29,957 nt of DNA from JASGCK01 sp031538565 (lineage in GTDB: Bacteria > Pseudomonadota > Gammaproteobacteria > Burkholderiales > Burkholderiaceae_C). Both the position numbers and the translations under genes were made by a program. Under the pieces are notes generated by a model, which had not been told where the DNA came from, searched no databases, and worked only from the letters and a program-made list of their open reading frames with translations. The DNA lies in NCBI GenBank assembly GCA_031538565.1, contig JAVKLS010000058.1:1-29957 (forward strand), in the 5' to 3' direction. This document shows positions 23,975 to 29,957 of this stretch, in pieces. How positions within the stretch are numbered: position 1 is the stretch's first letter; each line of letters begins with the position of its first letter.

Positions 23975-25411
23975 ATGGCAAGACATGCAACCAAAATTGT
24001 GGCGACATTGGGTCCCGCATCAAGTGATATAGCACTCCTACAAAAAATGATCGCGGCGGGTGTGAACGTCGTCCGCTTGAACTTTAGCCACGGCACAAGC
24101 CAAGACCACATTGACCGCGCCGCCATGGTGCGAGCGGCCTCCGAAGCTGCGGGACGCGAGGTCGCCATCATGGCGGATTTGCAAGGCCCCAAAATTCGCG
24201 TTGGTAAATTCGCTAAAGACTTCACCATGCTGGTCGATGGCGCTACTTTTATTTTGGACGCCCAGCGCACCGAGCTTGGTGACGACTCCGCCGTGGGACT
24301 GGACTACAAAGAGCTACCGCGTGATGTGAAAGCAGGCGACGTACTGCTTCTTAATGATGGACTCATCGTTTTGACGGTCAGCAAAGTCAAAGGCGAGCAG
24401 GTGTACACCACGGTCACCGTAGGCGGCAAGCTATCCAACAACAAAGGCATCAACAAAAAGGGGGGCGGCTTGACTGCGCCAGCCTTAACTGCCAAGGACA
24501 TGGAGGACATCAAAACCGCCATGGCGTTTCGAGCCGACTACGTGGCGGTGAGCTTTCCGCAAAGCGCTACCGACATGGAAATGGCACGTCAGCTGTGTAA
24601 CGTAGCGGGCGCAGAGTACCGCCACAAACCCATGTTGATTGCAAAAATCGAACGCGCAGAAGCCATCCCTAGGCTAGAAGAAATCATTGCTGCATCAGAC
24701 TCCATCATGGTGGCGCGGGGCGACCTAGCCATCGAAGTGGGTAACGCCGCCGTGCCTGCACTGCAAAAGCGCATGATCCGCATGGCACGCGCCATGGACA
24801 AAACCGTTATTACCGCCACACAAATGATGGAGAGCATGATCTCCGCGCCCGTACCCACACGCGCCGAAGTTAGCGACGTTGCCAATGCGGTGCTAGACGG
24901 AACCGATGCCGTGATGCTTTCGGCCGAGAGCGCAGCAGGTAAATATCCGCTAGAGACCGTCATCGCCATGAGCGAAATTTGCGCGGCCGCAGAAGCTGCC
25001 GAAGACGTGCAGCTTGATGCAGACTTTACAGGGCAAAGCTTTCACCGCATTGACCAAGCCATCGCGATTGGTGCGTTGTTTACCGCGCATCACCTTGGCT
25101 GCAAAGCAATTGTGGCGCTAACGGAGAGTGGCTCGACACCCCTGTGGATGAGTCGCCACCGCATCCACATTCCCATTTATGCGCTGACGGCATCACTAGC
25201 CACACAGCGAAAAATGGCGCTATATCGCAACGTGCGTCCACTACTCATGGACACCAGCGCTGACCGAGACACCGCGCTGAAGCAAGCCGAAGCAAGGCTC
25301 TTGATGCGAAAAATCGTTAAAAAGGGCGACGTCTATGCCATTACCTGCGGCGAACCTATGGGCGCACCTGGCGGCACAAATATGCTCAAAATTTGTATGG
25401 TGGGCGACTAG
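23975..25411 (+). CDS. pyk: Pyruvate kinase
   Basis: Pyruvate kinase converts phosphoenolpyruvate and ADP to pyruvate and ATP, the last step of glycolysis. The 478-residue protein has the full set of motifs: TKIVATLGPASS (6-17), NVVRLNFSHG (31-40), ADLQGPKIRVG, the catalytic lysine segment LIAKIERAEAI, MVARGDLAIEVG, and TATQMMESMI with the C-terminal regulatory domain after it. ATG 23975 is preceded by GGAAGGA at 8 nt, which is better than the longer in-frame start at 23933. It follows the FAH-family gene by 92 bp and ends 7 bp from convergent moaC. Confidence 0.97.
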   Translation: MARHATKIVATLGPASSDIALLQKMIAAGVNVVRLNFSHGTSQDHIDRAAMVRAASEAAGREVAIMADLQGPKIRVGKFAKDFTMLVDGATFILDAQRTELGDDSAVGLDYKELPRDVKAGDVLLLNDGLIVLTVSKVKGEQVYTTVTVGGKLSNNKGINKKGGGLTAPALTAKDMEDIKTAMAFRADYVAVSFPQSATDMEMARQLCNVAGAEYRHKPMLIAKIERAEAIPRLEEIIAASDSIMVARGDLAIEVGNAAVPALQKRMIRMARAMDKTVITATQMMESMISAPVPTRAEVSDVANAVLDGTDAVMLSAESAAGKYPLETVIAMSEICAAAEAAEDVQLDADFTGQSFHRIDQAIAIGALFTAHHLGCKAIVALTESGSTPLWMSRHRIHIPIYALTASLATQRKMALYRNVRPLLMDTSADRDTALKQAEARLLMRKIVKKGDVYAITCGEPMGAPGGTNMLKICMVGD

Positions 25412-25418
25412 GGGCTGG

Positions 25419-25925
25419 CTAAGCGCTTGGGCGTGTAAACGTCCCTGACTTGCCGCCTAATTTTTCGTCTAAGCGCACGTTCGTGATGATCATGCCCTTG
25501 TCTGCCGCTTTGCACATATCGTAGATGGTGAGCAAGGCAACTTGCACGGCGCACAGCGCCTCCATTTCGACACCGGTCACGCCCACGGTTTCGACGGTGG
25601 CGTTGCAAAGCCACGCCGTCATTGAGTCGCTGGGGTCGGGTGAAAAATCAACGCTCACCCGCGTCAGCACCAGCGGGTGACACAAAGGAATTAGGTCGCT
25701 GGTTTTTTTTGCGGCGCAAATTCCCGCGATTCGAGCAACGCCCAGCACATCCCCTTTTTTGGCGTTGCCTTGCTCGATGAGTTTGAAGGTTTCGGGCAGC
25801 ATTTGAATTCGCCCAGAAGCCCTTGCTACGCGGTGCGTTGCGGTCTTAGCCGTCACGTCCACCATGTGCGCCTGCCCTGCGTCGTTGAAATGAGTGAGGA
25901 GCGATGTGGTACTTGATGTTGTCAT
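25419..25925 (-). CDS. moaC: Cyclic pyranopterin monophosphate synthase
   Basis: MoaC converts 3',8-cyclo-7,8-dihydro-GTP (made by MoaA) to cyclic pyranopterin monophosphate in molybdenum cofactor synthesis. The 168-residue protein shows HMVDVTAKTATHRVA (20-34), the active-site segment KKTSDLIPLCHPL (73-85), VTGVEMEAL (116-124), and YDMCKAADK (135-143) with the catalytic Asp136 and Lys139. The gene is not beside other moa genes here. Its ATG has no Shine-Dalgarno sequence and lies 7 nt after a good promoter. Confidence 0.96.
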   Translation of the reverse strand: MTTSSTTSLLTHFNDAGQAHMVDVTAKTATHRVARASGRIQMLPETFKLIEQGNAKKGDVLGVARIAGICAAKKTSDLIPLCHPLVLTRVSVDFSPDPSDSMTAWLCNATVETVGVTGVEMEALCAVQVALLTIYDMCKAADKGMIITNVRLDEKLGGKSGTFTRPSA

Positions 25926-25932
25926 GCACCCA

Positions 25933-25960
25933 ATGATATACAGTCACTCATGCTTGTAAA
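25933..25960 (-). promoter_or_regulatory. Sigma70-type promoter of moaC (leaderless arrangement)
   Basis: On the minus strand TTTACA (25955-25960) and TATCAT (25933-25938) are separated by 16 bp; each matches the consensus at 5 of 6 positions. Only 7 nt separate the -10 from the moaC ATG, so the transcript would start at or next to the start codon. Confidence 0.55.
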
Positions 25961-25962
25961 AT
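25957..25962 (+). promoter_or_regulatory. Candidate -10 box for the RfaH-like gene
   Basis: TAAAAT on the plus strand, with a weak -35 (ATGATA, 25933-25938) at 18-bp spacing. It overlaps the moaC promoter in the opposite direction, so the two could compete for polymerase. The leader would be about 42 nt. Confidence 0.3.
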
Positions 25963-26010
25963 TCTCGTCTTCGCAAGCACTTAAATTCACAGGCATTTAA
26001 CCTAAACACA

Positions 26011-26508
26011 ATGAGCAACTGGTACCTGATCCACACCAAGATTCGCCAAGAACGCGTGGCTCTGGAAAACCTTGAGCGCCAGGGTTTTGAATGCTTCTTA
26101 CCACTCATCCGCGCAGAAAAACTGCGCCAAAGTCAGCTTCAAGTGATTCAAGAAGCGCTATTCCCGCGTTACCTGTTTATCCGACTAAGCAGTGGGCTGG
26201 AGTCGCAAAGCTGGTCGCCCATTCGGTCAACCGTAGGGGTTAGTCGCTTGGTTACTTTTGGTCAAACACCCGCCAAGATTGATGACACGTTGGTCAGCGA
26301 ACTGCGCGCCAAGAGCGCATCTGCCGAGGTATTGCTGCGCCACTTTGAACCTGGCGAGCAAGTCGTTGTGACCAATGGGCCGTTTGTGGGGGTGGAGGCC
26401 ATCTACCAGATGACCGACGGCGAAGGCCGTGTGATGGTGCTGCTCAATATGCTGAGCAAGCCAGTAAAGATGACGGTGTCGCCAGCCAGCATTCGCAAAG
26501 TCCGCTGA
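26011..26508 (+). CDS. rfaH: RfaH-type NusG paralogue, transcription antiterminator
   Basis: A 165-residue NusG-family protein. The start WYLIHTKIRQERVALENL (4-21), then QGFECFLPLI (24-33) and a FPRYLFIRL strand (50-58), form the NGN domain that binds the RNA polymerase clamp. The C-terminal part has a KOW-like segment FEPGEQVVVTNGPFVGVEA (112-130). The H-T-K-I-R-Q-E-R sequence and length favour RfaH over housekeeping NusG, and the position next to a polysaccharide cluster fits, since RfaH proteins suppress termination in such operons. It faces rfbB with an 18-bp gap. I saw no E. coli-type ops element. Confidence 0.85.
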   Translation: MSNWYLIHTKIRQERVALENLERQGFECFLPLIRAEKLRQSQLQVIQEALFPRYLFIRLSSGLESQSWSPIRSTVGVSRLVTFGQTPAKIDDTLVSELRAKSASAEVLLRHFEPGEQVVVTNGPFVGVEAIYQMTDGEGRVMVLLNMLSKPVKMTVSPASIRKVR

Positions 26509-26526
26509 CCTCTCCCGCTCTAGTGC

Positions 26527-27606
26527 TTAGGCTCTACTCTCGTAGTTTTTGTCTAGCCACTTGCGATACTCGCCAGACTGTACATTGGCCACCCAGTCCG
26601 CGTTGTCCAAGTACCACTGCACCGTCTTGCGAATGCCAGATTCAAACGTTTCGGCGGGTCTCCAACCCAGCTCGCGGTGAATTTTGGTGGCGTCGATGGC
26701 GTAACGACGATCGTGACCAGGGCGGTCGGTGACGTAGGTGATTTGCTGCGCATAGGGCTTGCCATCGGCGCGGGGGGAAAGTTCGTCCAGCAAAGCGCAC
26801 ACGGTTGTCACAATCTCAATGTTGGGCTTCTCGTTCCAGCCGCCCACGTTGTAGGTTTCTCCCAATTTGCCTGCGTTCAGTACACGGCGGATCGCACTGC
26901 AATGGTCCTTCACGTATAACCAGTCGCGGATCTGCATACCATCGCCATACACGGGAAGCGGCTTGTTCGCTAGGGCGTTGACAATCACGAGCGGAATCAG
27001 CTTTTCTGGAAAATGGAAGGGACCGTAGTTGTTAGAGCAGTTGGTAGTCAGCACTGGCAGGCCATAGGTGTGATGCCAGGCACGCACCAGATGGTCGCTG
27101 GCTGCCTTGGATGCGGAATACGGGCTGTTGGGTTCGTAGCGCTTCGTCTCGGCAAACGCTGGATCGTCTTTGGCCAGCGAGCCATAGACCTCGTCTGTGG
27201 AGACATGCAGAAAACGAAACGCAGCCTTTTCGCCTTCATTTTCGCCATCAGGTAGCGCACCCCAGTAACCCCGAACCGACTCGAGCAGGCTGTAAGTCCC
27301 GACGATATTGGTCTCGATGAAGTCGCCTGGCCCATGAATGGATCGATCTACATGGCTTTCAGCTGCAAAGTTAATGACAGCGCGCGGCTTGTGCTCGGTC
27401 AACAGTCGCTCGACTAAGGCACGGTCACCGATGTCACCTTGCACAAAGATGTGGCTCGGCTTTCCCTTCAGGCTAGACAAGGTTTCTAAGTTGCCTGCGT
27501 AGGTCAGCTTATCCAAGTTAATAACTGACTCGTTAGAGCCAGCCAACCAATCCAGCACAAAGTTTGCGCCAATGAAGCCGGCACCGCCGGTCACAAGAAT
27601 AGTCAT
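26527..27606 (-). CDS. rfbB: dTDP-glucose 4,6-dehydratase
   Basis: RfbB (RmlB) oxidises and dehydrates dTDP-glucose to dTDP-4-dehydro-6-deoxyglucose, using bound NAD. It is an extended short-chain dehydrogenase of 359 residues. The NAD loop is TGGAGFIG (6-13), with INLDKLTYAGNLETL following. The active site is STDEVYG (136-142) and Y163-x-x-x-K167 in YSASKAASDH. NNYGPFHFPEKLIPL and DWLYVKDHC are also typical. A GAGGAG ribosome binding site precedes the ATG. It is the last gene of the minus-strand cluster, 33 bp after rfbC. Confidence 0.96.
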   Translation of the reverse strand: MTILVTGGAGFIGANFVLDWLAGSNESVINLDKLTYAGNLETLSSLKGKPSHIFVQGDIGDRALVERLLTEHKPRAVINFAAESHVDRSIHGPGDFIETNIVGTYSLLESVRGYWGALPDGENEGEKAAFRFLHVSTDEVYGSLAKDDPAFAETKRYEPNSPYSASKAASDHLVRAWHHTYGLPVLTTNCSNNYGPFHFPEKLIPLVIVNALANKPLPVYGDGMQIRDWLYVKDHCSAIRRVLNAGKLGETYNVGGWNEKPNIEIVTTVCALLDELSPRADGKPYAQQITYVTDRPGHDRRYAIDATKIHRELGWRPAETFESGIRKTVQWYLDNADWVANVQSGEYRKWLDKNYESRA

Positions 27607-27639
27607 GAAATAACTCCTCAGTAAATACTCAACGCCGCC

Positions 27640-28191
27640 TCAGTCAAACACGTCGGCGTCTTGCAGCATCTTAGCCGCTGCATCTTTGGCCGCCAATTGT
27701 GGCACGCCATCGAAGGGCCACTGAATACCCACCGCAGGATCGCTCCAAAGCAGGCTGCGCTCATGTTCGGGATACCAGTAATCGGTCGTTTTGTATAGAA
27801 ATTCCGCAAAGTCGCTGATCACGACAAACCCATGGGCAAAGCCAGGCGGCACCCAAAGCTGTTTTTTGTTCGTGTCCGAAAGCTCCACCCCTGCCCACTT
27901 GCCGAAATTCGATGACGAGCGACGCAGATCCACGGCCACATCAAACACGGCCCCCTGCGTCACCCGCACCAACTTTCCCTGTGGGTGCTGGATTTGGTAG
28001 TGCAAGCCCCGCAGCACCCCTTTGGATGACTTGCTGTGGTTGTCTTGCACGAACTGAACATCCAGCCCCGTGATCTGTTGGAAATCGCGCTGGTTGAAGC
28101 TCTCAAAAAAGAAGCCCCGATCGTCCCCAAAAACCTTGGGTGCCAGAATCAGTACTTCGGGGATAGCGGCGGGGGTCACGGTGTACGGCAT
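27640..28191 (-). CDS. rfbC: dTDP-4-dehydrorhamnose 3,5-epimerase
   Basis: RfbC (RmlC) inverts C3 and C5 of dTDP-4-dehydro-6-deoxyglucose to give dTDP-4-dehydro-L-rhamnose. The 183-residue cupin has DDRGFFFESFN (23-33), FVQDNHSKS, the catalytic-His motif RGLHYQ (61-66, H64), DVAVDLRRSS, WVPPGFAHGF, and the Tyr motif KTTDYWYPEHER. Length and motifs are normal. It lies 3 bp after rfbA. Confidence 0.96.
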   Translation of the reverse strand: MPYTVTPAAIPEVLILAPKVFGDDRGFFFESFNQRDFQQITGLDVQFVQDNHSKSSKGVLRGLHYQIQHPQGKLVRVTQGAVFDVAVDLRRSSSNFGKWAGVELSDTNKKQLWVPPGFAHGFVVISDFAEFLYKTTDYWYPEHERSLLWSDPAVGIQWPFDGVPQLAAKDAAAKMLQDADVFD

Positions 28192-28194
28192 GGC

Positions 28195-29079
28195 TTACTT
28201 CAGTAGATTCAACAGATACTGACCGTAACCGTTTTTCTTGAGGGGATCGGCCAGCCGCATCAATTGCTCGGCACTAATCCATCCCTGACGGAATGCGATT
28301 TCCTCGGGGCAGGCGACTTGCAAGCCTTGGCGTTTTTGCAAGGTGGCGATGAAGCTGGCAGCCTCCAGCAAACTGTCATGGGTTCCGGTGTCCAGCCAAG
28401 CATAACCACGCCCCATGATTTCGACGCTCAGCTGCGTCAACTCCAAGTAGCGCTTGTTGACATCGGTGATCTCCAACTCGCCCCTGGCCGAGGGCTGGAT
28501 ATCCGCAGCAATGTCACAAACCTGCTGGTCGTAGAAGTAAAGACCGGTCACCGCGTAGTTGCTTTTGGCTTGCTTGGGTTTTTCTTCGATGGAGATGGCG
28601 CGCTGGTCAGCGTCAAAATCCACCACGCCATAACGTTCTGGGTCAGTCACGTGATAGGCAAAAACGCTGGCACCGCTGCCGCGCGCATGGGCATTGCTCA
28701 GTAACTTGACCAAGTCATGACCGTAAAAAATGTTGTCCCCCAAGACCAGCGCACTGGGCTGATTGCCCACAAACTCTTTGCCGATGATGAAGGCCTGCGC
28801 CAGTCCATCGGGGCTGGGCTGCACAGCGTATTGGATATTCATGCCCCAACGTGCACCGTCGCCTAGCAGCTCCTCAAATCTGGGGGTGTCGTGTGGGGTG
28901 CTGATGAGCAGCACATCGCGGATACCGGCCAGCATCAAGGTGGTCAGCGGGTAGTAGACCATGGGCTTGTCGTAGACGGGCATCAATTGCTTGCTGACCG
29001 CCTGAGTCACGGGATAAAGGCGTGTGCCTGAGCCGCCTGCGAGGATGATGCCTTTGCGATTGTTATTTTGAGTTTTCAT
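28195..29079 (-). CDS. rfbA: Glucose-1-phosphate thymidylyltransferase
   Basis: RfbA (RmlA) makes dTDP-glucose from glucose-1-phosphate and dTTP. The 294-residue protein has the nucleotidyltransferase loop LAGGSGTRLYPVT (13-25), SKQLMPVYDKPMVYYPL from 29, LGDNIFYGHD, and the EEKPKQAKSNYAVTGLYFYD sugar-binding segment. The C-terminal ending LKKNGYGQYLLNLLK is typical. Its start overlaps the end of the upstream CapD-type gene by 17 bp, so translation is probably coupled. It is followed by rfbC after 3 bp. Confidence 0.96.
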   Translation of the reverse strand: MKTQNNNRKGIILAGGSGTRLYPVTQAVSKQLMPVYDKPMVYYPLTTLMLAGIRDVLLISTPHDTPRFEELLGDGARWGMNIQYAVQPSPDGLAQAFIIGKEFVGNQPSALVLGDNIFYGHDLVKLLSNAHARGSGASVFAYHVTDPERYGVVDFDADQRAISIEEKPKQAKSNYAVTGLYFYDQQVCDIAADIQPSARGELEITDVNKRYLELTQLSVEIMGRGYAWLDTGTHDSLLEAASFIATLQKRQGLQVACPEEIAFRQGWISAEQLMRLADPLKKNGYGQYLLNLLK

Positions 29080-29957
29080 TATTCGTTCCAGTTAACGCTT
29101 CGCGCTCTAGCGCCATGTGCACCCAGTCCACCACGTCGCCGCTGGGTTGGTAGCCAGACACCAATTCTTGCAGTTGGCCGCGAATCACCGGTACGTCGTT
29201 CACGCCGATCGCAATGCTCAAGGCCTTGAGTTTTTGCTCCAGCTGCGGCCAGATCAAGAATTGCTCGTGCGCTTTCATGATGCACGGATGCTGCGTGGGC
29301 TTGGGGTTGTCGCCAATCAGCAGTTCTTCATAAAGTTTTTCGCCAGGGCGCAGACCCGTCACCGCCAGCTCAATGTCGCCGTCTTGATTCATCTCGTCGC
29401 GCACCGTCAAGCCCGACAGTTCCACCATGCGGCGAGCCAAGTCGATGATTTTGACGGGCTGCCCCATATCCAGCACAAACACATCGCCACCCTGTCCCAT
29501 AGCGCCAGCCTGGATGACCAGCTGCGCCGCCTCGGGGATGGTCATGAAGTAGCGCGTGATGTCGGTATGCGTGAGGGTGATGGGTCCGCCGTTTTTAATC
29601 TGCTCGCGAAACAGCGGCACCACTGATCCGCTGGAGCCCAGCACATTGCCAAAGCGCACCATGCTGAAGGTGGTCTTGGGATTCACCTCGGCCAGAGCTT
29701 GCAGCACCATTTCTGCCAAGCGCTTGGTCGCCCCCATGATATTGGTGGGGCGCACGGCCTTGTCGGTGCTGATCAGCACAAAGTTGCGCACGCTGTGGCG
29801 CATGGCAGCTTCGGCGCACACGCGGGTGCCCCAGACGTTGTTGCGCACTCCCTCGGCTGGGTTGTGCTCCACCAATGGGACGTGTTTGTAGGCCGCCGCG
29901 TGATACACCGTGTGCGGCTTCCAAGTGTCCATGATCTCGTGCATACGCACTTCGTCA
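29063..29957 (-). CDS. FlaA1/CapD-type nucleotide-sugar dehydratase/epimerase, C-terminal part (cut by window edge)
   Basis: The frame is open at the window end, so only about 298 C-terminal residues are seen. It is the SDR domain of the polysaccharide-biosynthesis family that includes FlaA1, PglF, WbpM and CapD. Landmarks are VYHAAAYKHVPLVEHNP, VRNNVWGT, ISTDKAVRPTNIMGATKR (active-site Thr/Asp-Lys and M-x-x-x-K), MVRFGNVLGSSGSVVPLF, ITRYFMTIPEAAQLV and GLRPGEKLYEEL. Family members act on UDP-GlcNAc, giving 4-keto-6-deoxy or C4/C5-epimerised sugars. The N-terminal membrane part of WbpM-like forms, if present, is outside. It is upstream of and overlaps rfbA. Confidence 0.9.
   Translation of the reverse strand, partial: DEVRMHEIMDTWKPHTVYHAAAYKHVPLVEHNPAEGVRNNVWGTRVCAEAAMRHSVRNFVLISTDKAVRPTNIMGATKRLAEMVLQALAEVNPKTTFSMVRFGNVLGSSGSVVPLFREQIKNGGPITLTHTDITRYFMTIPEAAQLVIQAGAMGQGGDVFVLDMGQPVKIIDLARRMVELSGLTVRDEMNQDGDIELAVTGLRPGEKLYEELLIGDNPKPTQHPCIMKAHEQFLIWPQLEQKLKALSIAIGVNDVPVIRGQLQELVSGYQPSGDVVDWVHMALEREALTGTNNENSK

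Overview
The window looks like chromosomal DNA of a betaproteobacterium, most likely order Burkholderiales and close to Comamonadaceae. I infer this from gene order: purM is divergent from a perM-type gene, hda, a HAD phosphatase, pcnB and folK, and there are apaG/rpe and murJ/sirB1 pairs plus a single-chain IcmF. No database search was run, so the taxon is an inference. Nearly all of the window is dense, ordinary chromosome with short intergenic gaps.

Layout. 1-141 is the end of an IS3-family insertion sequence. 142-476 is a broken, unrecognised coding remnant between the IS end and a tRNA-Leu(CAG) gene (477-561). A long icmF gene follows on the minus strand. 4242-6456 (plus) holds a glycine-rich RRM protein, a chromate transporter and a TM2-domain protein. 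12593-6465 (minus) is a seven-gene run: AI-2E/PerM transporter, hda, HAD phosphatase, pcnB, folK, DUF47/PhoU-like protein, pit. purM and a small DUF1640-type membrane protein point the other way. 17885-14050 (minus) is a compact run apaG-thiL-murJ-sirB1. rpe, a tiny DUF5993-like gene, dsbB and pepN are on plus. A putative glycosyltransferase (minus) faces pepN. A FAH-family hydrolase and pyk (plus) follow, then moaC (minus). From 26011 to the end is a surface-polysaccharide region: a NusG-paralogue of RfaH type on plus, and a minus-strand cluster of a FlaA1/CapD-type nucleotide-sugar enzyme (cut by the window edge), rfbA, rfbC and rfbB.

How genes work together. DUF47 and Pit form a phosphate-transport pair. 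RfbA, RfbB and RfbC make dTDP-4-dehydro-L-rhamnose, but no rfbD is in the window. The RfaH-like factor probably promotes elongation through polysaccharide operons. MurJ flips lipid II. DsbB and its small partner belong to periplasmic disulfide formation. Hda resets DnaA, and PcnB polyadenylates RNA.

I found no convincing new defence or mobile system. The observations most worth a second look are the IS-interrupted remnant beside the tRNA, with its internal short repeats; three unrelated genes (icmF, moaC, the DUF1640 gene) whose putative -10 box lies exactly 7 nt before the ATG, suggesting leaderless mRNAs; a hairpin over the ribosome binding region of the RRM gene; and the orphan glycosyltransferase-like gene.
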